Assembly: GCF_001517085.1 (NCBI RefSeq)
Contig: NZ_LRAC01000139.1
Location: forward strand, 1 to 64,000
Length of the DNA: 64,000 nt
Reading direction: 5' to 3'
Source: Paenibacillus sp. DMB5
GTDB taxonomy: Bacteria > Bacillota > Bacilli > Paenibacillales > Paenibacillaceae
The notes beneath the pieces were generated by a model. The model searched no databases, was not told the DNA's origin, and saw only the letters and a program-made list of their open reading frames with translations. How positions within the stretch are numbered: position 1 is the stretch's first letter; each line of letters opens with the position of its first letter. The position numbers and the translations under genes were made by a program. Positions 51,408 through 59,259 of this stretch are shown here, in pieces.

Positions 51408-51423
51408 CGAGAGGAGTGTCAAC

Positions 51424-53454
51424 ATGCAAAAGCACCTTAAATCCTTCGACCGCAACCGTTCACCAACCGGGCTGCTGGTCTCTTCCACCGATGTCCAGCG
51501 CCGCCGCCGAATAAATAGCGACTATGAGATATCCTTCACGGTCCCGATGCATAGCGACGATTACAAAGAGCTGATCATACCAAAAGGCCACGTTCAAGAC
51601 GAGCGTGGCCAATTTTATGTCATCCAATCACGCGCCCGTGATCGCAGCAACAAGGTTATCAGCGCCCAGGTCATCTGCACACATATCATGTTCAAGATGG
51701 TGGACTTCAAAATGCCGTATGACGAATACATCAATGAGTCGTACGGCGTCCACATCAGCGTGCTGCTGGACAAGATCAGCGAGGCTACCGGCGGCGTGTA
51801 TACCTTCGTTGTGCATGACACCTTCGATCTGCGAGACGTCAAGGACTGGGGAGCGAACACAGCGCTGGCTGCTCTGCAGGACACGGTTAACCTGTACGGA
51901 TGCGAGATCGAGCCAGATAACACCGTCATTCATTTGTACAAGCAGATTGGCAGCAATGACGGTTTCGAGTACCGGTTCCGCAAGAATATCATCAGCGATT
52001 CCTTCAAGGATGATGCTTCGAACCTGACCACCCGCCTATTCAGCCAGATGAAGGACGGCCGGACATTCATCGGTCTATCTGCCGACTTTCTGACCACGGA
52101 AGAGCGCATTCTGCTGGATTCCGTACCCGGCGCCATAGTTGACAATAAGCTGGCCGTGAATTACCTGATTTCGCCATATGCGCAGTACTGGACCAATGAC
52201 GTGAACACCTTTTACGACGGTGAACTGATCGACCAGAACATCGAAGATCCGGAGGAACTGCTGATCGCTACCCGGGAAGCCTTGCGAAAGAAGGAAATGC
52301 CGGAGTTCGAGATCGGCGTCAGTGCGGCGGACATTTACAAGATTGATCCGGACGAGGAGCAGCCCCGACTGGGCGACACCGTGTATGCTTATGACCCTGA
52401 AATGGAGCTGCAGCGTGTGAGCTGCCGGGTGATGGAGATTACGGAGTATCCTTTCAGCATGGAGCAGCACAGCTTGGTCACCTTGTCCAATTATCAGATG
52501 CGGGATGATACGCAGGTGCTGGCTGACCTGGAGCGCAGCAAGCAGATCCTTAATGACCTCCTGTCCGGCGGTCGGGTGCGGGCAGCTGCCTTCGAGGAGT
52601 TTGCCAAGCAGGCGGTCATCGATATCAATGCATCCAAGAGCGAGATCATTTACGACAGCCGCGGCATCGTCCTGCAGGATCCGGACGACAATGATGTCCA
52701 GATGATTCAGACATCCCGGGGGATTATCATCACTGACGACGGAGGGGCCACGGCGCGGACAGCCATCACCGGTCGGGGTATTGCCGCGGAGGTTATCGCC
52801 GGCGTCTTGGGTAGCTTCGTCAGCATGGAAATCGGGGAGGGCAACAACGTCACCAAGATCAACACCAACGGGATTAGCTCAGGGCATGCTGACTTTGACA
52901 GTGCTCCATTCCGAGTGGATATGCAGGGGGATGTGGTAGCAAGGTCAATTACGCTGACGGGGCTGATTGAGAACAGTATCATGGAATATTCCGACATTAT
53001 TGCAGGGACAGTGACGGGGGCGCTTATACGGACAGCGGAGGCTGGGGCGCGCTTTGAAGTCGATGATGATGGGTGGAGAACCTATGATGCGAGCGGCACA
53101 CGGCGTATCGGTTTATTCCTGGCTGCAGGATACAATATGAGCGCAATAACATTTGATCAGTCTAACGGTAATCGTAGTGGAAGTATTAACGGCGGTGATG
53201 GTCTGTTCGAAGTGTCTTCTTCAGCTAACGCAGATTTGTTTCTATCTGCACTGACGAATACGATTTACTTTCAAGGCCAAATGAACTTTGCATCTGCTTA
53301 CAGTGTTTCAGGATTTGGTATTAATTTCGTCAGCGGCTTGAGAGCTGAATTAGATTCTATATGGTTAGCTTTGGCAGGTAAGTCTAATACGGGGCACTCA
53401 CATAGCGTTACGATACCTCCGGGTACAGCTGGAGGTACATTCGTTGTGTCTTAG
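51424..53454 (+). CDS. Tail-associated protein (Tal / prophage tail endopeptidase)
   Basis: In this 676-aa protein the N-terminal 380 residues are the gp27-like Tal hub (INSDYEISFTVPMHSDDYKE, QFYVIQSRARDRSNKVISAQ, DYKIDPDEEQPRLGDTVYAY-type loop). A coiled coil and beta-prism repeats follow (SRGIVLQDPDDNDVQMIQTS). A tail ending SHSVTIPPGTAGG resembles short side-tip peptides. AGAGGAG precedes ATG 51424. It normally follows Dit directly; here 4.4 kb separate them. Confidence 0.85.
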   Translation: MQKHLKSFDRNRSPTGLLVSSTDVQRRRRINSDYEISFTVPMHSDDYKELIIPKGHVQDERGQFYVIQSRARDRSNKVISAQVICTHIMFKMVDFKMPYDEYINESYGVHISVLLDKISEATGGVYTFVVHDTFDLRDVKDWGANTALAALQDTVNLYGCEIEPDNTVIHLYKQIGSNDGFEYRFRKNIISDSFKDDASNLTTRLFSQMKDGRTFIGLSADFLTTEERILLDSVPGAIVDNKLAVNYLISPYAQYWTNDVNTFYDGELIDQNIEDPEELLIATREALRKKEMPEFEIGVSAADIYKIDPDEEQPRLGDTVYAYDPEMELQRVSCRVMEITEYPFSMEQHSLVTLSNYQMRDDTQVLADLERSKQILNDLLSGGRVRAAAFEEFAKQAVIDINASKSEIIYDSRGIVLQDPDDNDVQMIQTSRGIIITDDGGATARTAITGRGIAAEVIAGVLGSFVSMEIGEGNNVTKINTNGISSGHADFDSAPFRVDMQGDVVARSITLTGLIENSIMEYSDIIAGTVTGALIRTAEAGARFEVDDDGWRTYDASGTRRIGLFLAAGYNMSAITFDQSNGNRSGSINGGDGLFEVSSSANADLFLSALTNTIYFQGQMNFASAYSVSGFGINFVSGLRAELDSIWLALAGKSNTGHSHSVTIPPGTAGGTFVVS

Positions 53455-53482
53455 TATTGTAAAAATTAACAATTATCGCCGA

Positions 53483-53502
53483 TAATAGATACAAATCTAT
53501 TA
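53483..53502. promoter_or_regulatory. Perfect palindrome upstream of the stalk gene
   Basis: TAATAGAT-ACAA-ATCTATTA is a perfect 8-4-8 inverted repeat just before the ribosome binding site of the stalk gene. It may be an operator or mRNA hairpin. Confidence 0.55.
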
Positions 53503-53516
53503 AAGGAGATGTGACA

Positions 53517-54062
53517 TTGAAAAAGTTTGTATCTGGTATTATCGTCGGTGTTTTGCTGTTTGCTGGTGTGACAGCATTCGCGAATTCGTCCAGCCTGATT
53601 GGTCAGAAGGTCCAAGGGTTGTTTTCTATTGAAAAAGGCGGGTCGAAGATTGCTGACGCTGTAATCATCAACGGTTCAGCATATGCCCCTGTTCGCGCTG
53701 TAGCTGAAGCAGTAGGAACAAATCTAGCGGTCGAAGGGAAGAAGATCATCATGAGTGATAATCAACCAGCAGCCACTTCAAGTACGCCAGGTACTGGAGA
53801 GGCTATTTCAAAGGAATACCTTGAATATAAAATCAGAGCAGCAGAAAGTGAAATTGAAAGTGCAAAAGGTGCTATAAAGGGAATGGAGGACTCTAAAGAA
53901 AGAGTCAATAAGTATCCCGCTGATTATCCTACAGAACAGCAACGACTTGATGCTCTCGCAAAAATCGATGAAATGATTAAAGCGAAACAACAGGTCATAG
54001 TGGAGAAAGAGAAGGAGCTGACCGAGCTTAAAGCTCAATTGACTGAGCTTTCGACGCCATGA
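53517..54062 (+). CDS. Secreted stalk-domain (copper amine oxidase N-like) protein
   Basis: This 181-aa protein has a signal peptide (KKFVSGIIVGVLLFAGVTAF then ANS). A stalk domain follows (DAVIINGSAYAPVRAVAEAV, GTNLAVEGKKIIM), then coiled coil to the end. TTG at 53517 fits AAAGGAG better than GTG 53511. Such domains anchor or space proteins at the Bacillales cell surface. A phage copy behind the tail genes may change the host surface, or aid the tail or lysis. Confidence 0.8.
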   Translation: MKKFVSGIIVGVLLFAGVTAFANSSSLIGQKVQGLFSIEKGGSKIADAVIINGSAYAPVRAVAEAVGTNLAVEGKKIIMSDNQPAATSSTPGTGEAISKEYLEYKIRAAESEIESAKGAIKGMEDSKERVNKYPADYPTEQQRLDALAKIDEMIKAKQQVIVEKEKELTELKAQLTELSTP

Positions 54063-54256
54063 AGAAGCCTGTCGTTATAGTTGCCGCAGTACTACTGCTG
54101 CTGTTCGCTTTCAGCATTTTGATCTACCCAACACCTTACCGCTATCTTGAATTTGAGCGTGATGGGATTAGATATATCGTGAAAGAAAATGTAATTACAG
54201 GTCATACTCAGTTTTACGCCCCTGGTACCGGCTGGGTAGACGATCGCACAGAATGA
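54059..54256 (+). CDS. Membrane-anchored small protein (65 aa)
   Basis: An N-terminal transmembrane helix (KKPVVIVAAVLLLLFAFSIL) is followed by an external beta hairpin (YRYLEFERDGIRYIVKENVI). It couples to the stalk gene by ATGA. They are probably a functional pair at the surface. Confidence 0.65.
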   Translation: MKKPVVIVAAVLLLLFAFSILIYPTPYRYLEFERDGIRYIVKENVITGHTQFYAPGTGWVDDRTE

Positions 54257-54278
54257 GTCCTCATATGAGGGCTCTTTT
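54255..54278 (+). terminator. Intrinsic terminator
   Basis: GAG-CCTCAT and ATGAGG-CTC pair around a one-base mismatch, followed by TTTT. Confidence 0.75.
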
Positions 54279-54295
54279 ATTTTGCCTGAAAGGAG

Positions 54296-54529
54296 GTGGT
54301 CACCCTGGCCAAAGTCATTAATCTCGAACTCTCGGTTAATCCGAGCAATCCTGTGCAGGAAGCAGTGGACGTTGTTTTGCTACTCGTCAATACTCATCCC
54401 GGGCGGCAGCGTGAGCTGCTGCAGCAGATCGACATGCAGATCGGTGAGGCACTGGCGGCGCTGGATAAAGCCAGCAAGAAGGCGGCAGACGAAAAAATTG
54501 ATGCAGAATTGAGCGAACCAGTTAAATAG
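54296..54529 (+). CDS. Hypothetical protein (77 aa)
   Basis: It contains VQEAVDVVLLLVNTHPGRQR and a helical end (ALAALDKASKKAADEKIDAE). The GTG start sits in AAAGGAGGTGG, very close to the Shine-Dalgarno; an in-frame CTG at 54305 has ideal spacing and may be the real start. The family is unknown. Confidence 0.55.
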   Translation: MVTLAKVINLELSVNPSNPVQEAVDVVLLLVNTHPGRQRELLQQIDMQIGEALAALDKASKKAADEKIDAELSEPVK

Positions 54530-54551
54530 AGAGAGAAGGGAGCGCGGGGGA

Positions 54552-54851
54552 ATGAATAGCAATGATGTAACGAATATCAAGGAACTGCTACCGCTTGCTG
54601 ATAGGTATGGCCTGGCTTATATCGTGGCTCTGGTACTGCTCTTCATCGTGATTTACTTTCTGAGGGCGATATCCCGGGGCGATCTGGTGCCGAGGGATCT
54701 TTTAGATCGAGCTGAGGAGGATCGGGACCGGCTGCAGGCGATACTTGATAAAGAGCGGGCCGACTTCATGGCACCGACTTTGGAAGTCCTGCAGCGACTT
54801 AAGATCGACCATGCTGCCGGCGGCGGTAATGACCAGGATAGGGGAGGATAA
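54552..54851 (+). CDS. Single-pass membrane protein of the lysis region (99 aa)
   Basis: One strong helix (GLAYIVALVLLFIVIYFLRA) then a charged coiled coil (DLLDRAEEDRDRLQAILDKE). AAGGGAGCGCGGGGG precedes the ATG. The topology is like accessory holins or spanin-like helpers; this is not proven. Confidence 0.65.
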   Translation: MNSNDVTNIKELLPLADRYGLAYIVALVLLFIVIYFLRAISRGDLVPRDLLDRAEEDRDRLQAILDKERADFMAPTLEVLQRLKIDHAAGGGNDQDRGG

Positions 54852-54852
54852 C

Positions 54853-55053
54853 GTGCTGATGAATTGGATAAAGCGCCTATCACCCCAGCACCGAGACAAA
54901 GAGAAGGAGCTGGTGCAGGCATCTGGCCGGGTGAGCGTTGCAATCGCCCGATACAGAGATATGTCGAAGGAGATACAGGAGGAGATCGAGCGGAACAAAT
55001 TCGCCCGGTTCTTGGTTTATGATAAGGGGGATCAACACCATGGGGGTCATTGA
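54853..55053 (+). CDS. Hypothetical coiled-coil protein (66 aa)
   Basis: GTG start after GGGGAGGATAAC, one base behind the previous stop. It is helical and charged (RVSVAIARYRDMSKEIQEEI) and overlaps the next gene by 14 bases. Confidence 0.6.
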   Translation: MLMNWIKRLSPQHRDKEKELVQASGRVSVAIARYRDMSKEIQEEIERNKFARFLVYDKGDQHHGGH

Positions 55054-55417
55054 TATTTTACTGTTGATAGCATATGGAATATCGTTCATCTGTGCAGTGC
55101 TGCTGATCGCGGCGCTGTTTTTTTATTTCCGGGGGAGATTTGAAGCTCGGGTGGTCAGCTTGTTTATGCTGGCAGCGTTCTTCTTCCTGGGGGCCTACAC
55201 GGTCAAGATGGCCGTGGCGTTCTGGATTCGTTTCTCCGATGTAACCGCCGGTGATGCTGTGCTGGCCGCGCTTAAGTCGCAGACGTGGGCTGCGGCGCAG
55301 GTCGGCACGACGCTGGGGCTGCTCATACTGACCGTACTGATGTACACGAAGCGGCAGGACCTGTTTATGGCACTGCCTGCGATTAAGGAGGATCCGGAAG
55401 ACGATGATCAGAGATAA
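55040..55417 (+). CDS. Three-helix membrane protein (125 aa)
   Basis: Three hydrophobic segments (ILLLIAYGISFICAVLLIAA, VSLFMLAAFFFLGAYTV, VGTTLGLLILTVLMYT) and an acidic cytoplasmic tail. GGGGG precedes ATG 55040. Position before the endolysin suits a holin-class or conversion protein. Confidence 0.65.
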   Translation: MGVIDILLLIAYGISFICAVLLIAALFFYFRGRFEARVVSLFMLAAFFFLGAYTVKMAVAFWIRFSDVTAGDAVLAALKSQTWAAAQVGTTLGLLILTVLMYTKRQDLFMALPAIKEDPEDDDQR

Positions 55418-56324
55418 ATATCAGATTGAACGGCGTTACATTAACAAGCGCCAGAACGTTCGGCCCGGCACCCGGCTTGTATCAGGTACGCCGGGCTTTT
55501 TAGTTGCCCATGACACTGGGAATCCTGGGGCGACGGCGGACAATCATTTCGACTATTTTCAGAAGCTGATTAACCGGTCGGCCTCAGCTCATACCTTCAT
55601 CGATGACAATAAGATCTTGGAGATCATCCCCGCCGGTACCGGTCCAGACCCGGCAGAGAAAGCCTGGCATGTGCTGTACAACGTGACCTTGGACAACAAG
55701 CTATACGGAGACGATGCCAATGACATCGCCCTGGGTGTGGAGCTGTGCTATGGCGGACAGATCAACACTCTCGAGGCATACAAGCGTTATGTGTGGTATC
55801 TGGCATTCTGCTGTGACAAATGGGGCCTTAACCCACTGACTCACATCCCGAGCCATAAGCAGTTGGACCCAACCCGTAAGCGGGACGTTGACCAAGCGCT
55901 GGCGACCGCCGGCAAGACACTTAAGGATCTGTTTTATGATGTCGTCGCGGAGATCGAGGAGCAGCCGGTTATGATCTCGCCGCCTGCCGCCGTGCAGCTG
56001 CCGGCCAATGTGGCGCAGGTGCTTATTGACGATTATGTTTCTCCGGCCTGGTTCGCAGCTCAGAAGGTGGGCGACCAAGTGGCGAAGACGCACCTTCACA
56101 ACTTGGCTAATAACCTGAGGCTGGCGGCGCGAATTCCGCTGCAGGTTGGAGCCGCCGCGGCGCCCTTCACTCAGCTGCCGAAGAGTAACGTGCAGGAGCT
56201 GGTCTTCCGCTGGTTGTCTCCCGGCTGGTTTGCGGCCAAGCAGAAAGGCGACAAGACAGCTACAGCGTATTTCAATAACACGGCAAATCATCTGCGGCGA
56301 GCTGCAGGGATGCCGACGGAATAG
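55404..56324 (+). CDS. Endolysin: N-acetylmuramoyl-L-alanine amidase
   Basis: The amidase_2 domain occupies residues 1-180 of this 306-aa protein (TPGFLVAHDTGNPGATADNH with zinc His, SASAHTFID, SHKQLDPTRKRDVD). The C-terminus has two tandem repeats of about 45 residues with the signature SPAWFAAQKVGDQVAKTHLH / SPGWFAAKQKGDKTATAYFN, likely the cell-wall-binding part. It overlaps the upstream membrane gene by 14 bases and is followed by the holin. Confidence 0.92.
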   Translation: MIRDKYQIERRYINKRQNVRPGTRLVSGTPGFLVAHDTGNPGATADNHFDYFQKLINRSASAHTFIDDNKILEIIPAGTGPDPAEKAWHVLYNVTLDNKLYGDDANDIALGVELCYGGQINTLEAYKRYVWYLAFCCDKWGLNPLTHIPSHKQLDPTRKRDVDQALATAGKTLKDLFYDVVAEIEEQPVMISPPAAVQLPANVAQVLIDDYVSPAWFAAQKVGDQVAKTHLHNLANNLRLAARIPLQVGAAAAPFTQLPKSNVQELVFRWLSPGWFAAKQKGDKTATAYFNNTANHLRRAAGMPTE

Positions 56325-56335
56325 GAGAGGATACT

Positions 56336-56698
56336 ATGCAAACTTTTATTGAACAGGCTCAACCGTACATCACAACCATCGTATTGGCGATTATTGGCGT
56401 TCTGGCAACGGCGGTACTGGGAGTGGTGGCTTTGCTTAAGTCTCGGCTGCAAGCCTGGCTGGATGGCAAACTGAATGTCCAGCAGCGCGAACTGCTGCAT
56501 AAGATCGCTACGGAGGGATTCGCTTATGCCCAGACTGTTTATGCGCAGTATGGCGGAGCTGATAAGCTTCAGGAAGCTCTTAAGTATGCGGAAGAGCAGC
56601 TGCAGAAGAAGGGAATCACGGTGAGTACGCTCGAGATCCGGGCGGCCATTGAGGATGCATACCTGAAGTATAAGGCGACGTTACTGACCAAGGGATAA
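56336..56698 (+). CDS. Phage holin, LLH family
   Basis: In this 120-aa protein an N-terminal transmembrane helix (PYITTIVLAIIGVLATAVLG) is followed by a conserved cytoplasmic helix region (NVQQRELLHKIATEGFAYAQ, then YAEEQLQKKGITVS). This is the LLH holin layout. It is followed by a strong terminator that closes the late operon. Confidence 0.88.
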   Translation: MQTFIEQAQPYITTIVLAIIGVLATAVLGVVALLKSRLQAWLDGKLNVQQRELLHKIATEGFAYAQTVYAQYGGADKLQEALKYAEEQLQKKGITVSTLEIRAAIEDAYLKYKATLLTKG

Positions 56699-56703
56699 TA
56701 ATT

Positions 56704-56732
56704 GCCCACTGGCTTCGGCTGGTGGGCTTTTT
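56704..56732 (+). terminator. Late operon terminator
   Basis: GCCCAC and GTGGGC pair around a TTCG-containing loop, followed by five T. Confidence 0.9.
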
Positions 56733-56799
56733 GCCGTTTACAGAAGAACAACTGCATGATAACCTTCTCTTCAATAATAGAAGTGAGGGGCAGAATCTT

Positions 56800-57684
56800 A
56801 TGTTCAATAATCTTAAAAGCTCTGAAATTAGGGAAATGTGCCGTTCCACAATAGAAACACTTGAAATGTGGTTGAGAAGGTTAATTGATCAACAATTGTC
56901 GGAACGATTTGGTGGAAATTACCTCCAATATCAGGATGAACTCGGTAACTTCATTTTAAAAAAAGAGATACGTGAAGGTATACGTTCGAGAAGGATTAAA
57001 GAGCCAAAGCGATATGCTCGTGATGTCGATGCGATATTATTAGATGATGCAATTAACATCGTATTACATCCAAAGCTATATTCAGAATTATTTTCGACCT
57101 GTTTTAAACATGCGTTTCCAATGGGCCCGGAGATGGGGAGATTTATTTTTGATAAAATTTCCAAGCCAAGAAACTACCTTTCACATGCAAATCATATTTC
57201 TATACGTCAGGCCGAACAAATAATATGCTATGCTCACGATATAATTGATTCAATAAAAACATACTACAGCATTATAGGAGTTGAAAAATTGTATAACGTA
57301 CCTTCAATAATCCAATTTTCAGATTCGCTTGGCAACATAAAGCATGAAGCGGAAATAAATTCAAACCGAAATGATGTGCGCGTGCATTTTGTTCTCAACT
57401 GTAAAGAGAATGCCTCGTTAAGGCCAGGTGATGTATTAATAGTTGAAATTGAAATTGATCCAACATTTACTGATGAAGAGTATGATATACAATGGTTTGT
57501 CCAAGAAAGTGCAAGATATATTGATGACAATAAAAGTAGATTTGAAGTAAAAATACTAAATTCACATGTAGGAGAACGTTTTGTCGTGGAGTGCACAATA
57601 ACATCAAAAAAATCATGGCATCGATATGGGAGAAGTGATGATAACTTAATGCTATTGTACAGAGTGCTTCCTCCAGTAGAGTAG
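56800..57684 (+). CDS. HEPN-like (Swt1-type) protein, candidate defence gene
   Basis: The N-terminal 155 residues of this 294-aa protein are all helical, with an R-x4-H motif (RNYLSH, R124 and H129), the HEPN RNase signature. The opening (MCRSTIETLEMWLRRLIDQQ) resembles Swt1-like HEPN domains. The C-terminal part (DVRVHFVLNCKENASLRPGD, IEIDPTFTDEEYDIQWFVQE) is an Ig-like beta sandwich. It is clearly AT-rich and lies after the lysis terminator, a classic cargo position. GAGGGG precedes ATG 56800. RNase or abortive-infection activity is inferred. Confidence 0.7.
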   Translation: MFNNLKSSEIREMCRSTIETLEMWLRRLIDQQLSERFGGNYLQYQDELGNFILKKEIREGIRSRRIKEPKRYARDVDAILLDDAINIVLHPKLYSELFSTCFKHAFPMGPEMGRFIFDKISKPRNYLSHANHISIRQAEQIICYAHDIIDSIKTYYSIIGVEKLYNVPSIIQFSDSLGNIKHEAEINSNRNDVRVHFVLNCKENASLRPGDVLIVEIEIDPTFTDEEYDIQWFVQESARYIDDNKSRFEVKILNSHVGERFVVECTITSKKSWHRYGRSDDNLMLLYRVLPPVE

Positions 57685-57693
57685 GAAAGCTCT

Positions 57694-57921
57694 ATGAACA
57701 CTAAATATATAGTATTACAGAATGACTTGGACTTCTTTGTGGCAGCACTTTCGCAGACCAAAGTGTCCGTTTGGTTCCGTCATGACCCCGATCCTGTTGG
57801 CCACCTAATGGATTACGGCGGCATAGTGGATGGCTACACACCGGAATCAATTAAGATAGCTGGCTCCCGTTATATGCGCAACAGATTCGAATTCAGAGCA
57901 GAATTAACCCGTCAACCTTAA
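57694..57921 (+). CDS. Small protein behind the HEPN gene (75 aa)
   Basis: This compact alpha/beta protein includes MNTKYIVLQNDLDFFVAALS, then DYGGIVDGYTPESIKIAGSR. It begins 9 bases after the HEPN stop and ends in a terminator, so the two share a transcript. It may be a partner (antitoxin-like), but no family is recognised. Confidence 0.6.
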   Translation: MNTKYIVLQNDLDFFVAALSQTKVSVWFRHDPDPVGHLMDYGGIVDGYTPESIKIAGSRYMRNRFEFRAELTRQP

Positions 57922-57942
57922 TAGGTCTGCGGGTCTTTTTTT
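57907..57942 (+). terminator. Terminator of the HEPN unit
   Basis: ACCCG pairs with CGGGT around an 18-base loop, followed by CTTTTTTT. Confidence 0.7.
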
Positions 57943-58028
57943 ATTTCACGGAAAATCAAACCATTGCTAAATATTGAGTATCCAGCATATAATACAAACA
58001 AATGTTCTTATTTTTGGAGGCGATCAGC

Positions 58029-58226
58029 ATGAAAATGGGCATCGGGCAGACAGTAGAGATCGTTTATCAAGCGAAAGACGGTAAGATCACACAGCGTAAG
58101 ATCGAGATTATCGGCATCCGTGACGGCCGCATCCGAGCGACTTGTCTGACTTCCGATGCCCCAAGGGTATTTCTTGCTGAGAACATCCTTGCCTGGCGGC
58201 TTATAAAAAGAGGTGTGGTAGCATGA
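58029..58226 (+). CDS. WYL-domain-only protein (65 aa)
   Basis: The whole protein is one WYL-type Sm-like beta fold: VEIVYQAKDGKITQRKIEII, GIRDGRIRATCLTS, then APRVFLAENILAW. WYL domains normally sit behind a winged helix in regulators that sense nucleic acid or other ligands. Here the HTH is encoded by the next, overlapping gene. TTGGAGGCG precedes ATG 58029. Confidence 0.75.
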   Translation: MKMGIGQTVEIVYQAKDGKITQRKIEIIGIRDGRIRATCLTSDAPRVFLAENILAWRLIKRGVVA

Positions 58227-58441
58227 GTGAATTAACAAATAGGGAGCGGGATGCCCTGAACGCCATTGTCACCTTATATGATCGGCTAAAGTACGCTCCG
58301 ACAATTCGGGAAATAGCATTAGAAATGGGGATATCCTCCATGTCTTCGATATGCCGATATATTGTTCAATTGGAGGATAAGGGGTATATCGAACGGAAAC
58401 AGAGCACCGCACGGGCGATGAGGATATTGCGTCGTGCTTGA
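58223..58441 (+). CDS. LexA-type HTH without protease domain (72 aa)
   Basis: This matches the LexA N-terminal DNA-binding domain: LTNRERDALNAIVTLYDRLK, YAPTIREIALEMGISSMSSI, LEDKGYIERKQSTARAM. There is no S24 peptidase or dimerisation domain. It overlaps the WYL gene by ATGA. It cannot self-cleave, so if it binds SOS-like sites it would not be relieved by RecA. Confidence 0.85.
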   Translation: MSELTNRERDALNAIVTLYDRLKYAPTIREIALEMGISSMSSICRYIVQLEDKGYIERKQSTARAMRILRRA

Positions 58442-58733
58442 TGACACCCCGCGAAAGCTGCTAAGGATCATGTTCCAGTTCCGGTACCATTTCAAACGCA
58501 TGCCGACGCTTCCGGAGCTGCGGCGATTAAGCGGCCGGCGGCCTGCTGAGATTAAAAAAGGACTGAAGGTCCTAGTTGATGAGCATTATATTAAATGGGA
58601 GCCTTCAGACACTGTCGATAATGCTGTGATCATCGAGGGATGGGAACGGAATGTACCATTTGATACTGGACCGCAGCAGGCTGTGCCAAGAGAGAAGGAG
58701 GTCCGGAATATAGACTACTGGCTGTACCACTGA
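58434..58733 (+). CDS. Second winged-helix-like protein (99 aa)
   Basis: This has a LexA-like helix-turn-helix layout (QFRYHFKRMPTLPELRRLSG, then KKGLKVLVDEHYIKW) and a C-terminal extension. GTG start inside the end of the previous gene. The three regulators (58029-58733) form one operon. Confidence 0.65.
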   Translation: MLDDTPRKLLRIMFQFRYHFKRMPTLPELRRLSGRRPAEIKKGLKVLVDEHYIKWEPSDTVDNAVIIEGWERNVPFDTGPQQAVPREKEVRNIDYWLYH

Positions 58734-58746
58734 GGGGGCAATATGA

Positions 58747-59229
58747 TTGACAAAACTTGACGGGAATGAGCGCTGGAAGACGAAGATGCTGCTGACCGAT
58801 CACGCCGATCAGTATGAGCAGCAGCAGAATAAGCAAGAGGAACCTGCCAGGACGATGCTCAGCAATCAGGAGCGGACGATGGTCCGGGATCTCATCTTAT
58901 TGCCTTACATAGACACAATGGTTTCGAAGAGCATGGAAGAGATCGAGCGATCGGGAAACGTCCTTGCTAAGATGTACTTAATAGCTGGCCGTTTTGTTCA
59001 GAATAAGATTATGCAGGACACCTACCGGCTGCAGAAGGAACTCAAACAGCGGAACATCAAAGTGCTCGCTGATGAGCAGGAGGATTTCCTAATGTACTAT
59101 AAAATATTCTTCCGGGGCTATCAGGAGCGCTTCGGGCTTACGCGAGACGTGATGCGAACAGAGATCAGCCTGCGTCTGACGAAGTATATGTCCGAGATGG
59201 GAGTTGTGCTGAAAGATCACCTCAAATAG
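58747..59229 (+). CDS. Hypothetical helical protein (160 aa)
   Basis: TTG start at 58747 with GAGGGGGC upstream; an in-frame ATG at 58786 is the alternative. It is all helical (MVRDLILLPYIDTMVSKSME, NKIMQDTYRLQKELKQRNIK). I recognise a similarity in style to small Bacillus phage proteins only. It ends in a terminator shared with the convergent repressor. Confidence 0.65.
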   Translation: MTKLDGNERWKTKMLLTDHADQYEQQQNKQEEPARTMLSNQERTMVRDLILLPYIDTMVSKSMEEIERSGNVLAKMYLIAGRFVQNKIMQDTYRLQKELKQRNIKVLADEQEDFLMYYKIFFRGYQERFGLTRDVMRTEISLRLTKYMSEMGVVLKDHLK

Positions 59230-59259
59230 AAAGCCCGGCCAATCACGGCTGGGCTTTTT
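59230..59259. terminator. Terminator inside the convergent gene end
   Basis: AAAGCCCGGCC pairs with GGCTGGGCTTT, with T runs on both strands. It overlaps the last codons of the leftward repressor. Confidence 0.8.
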
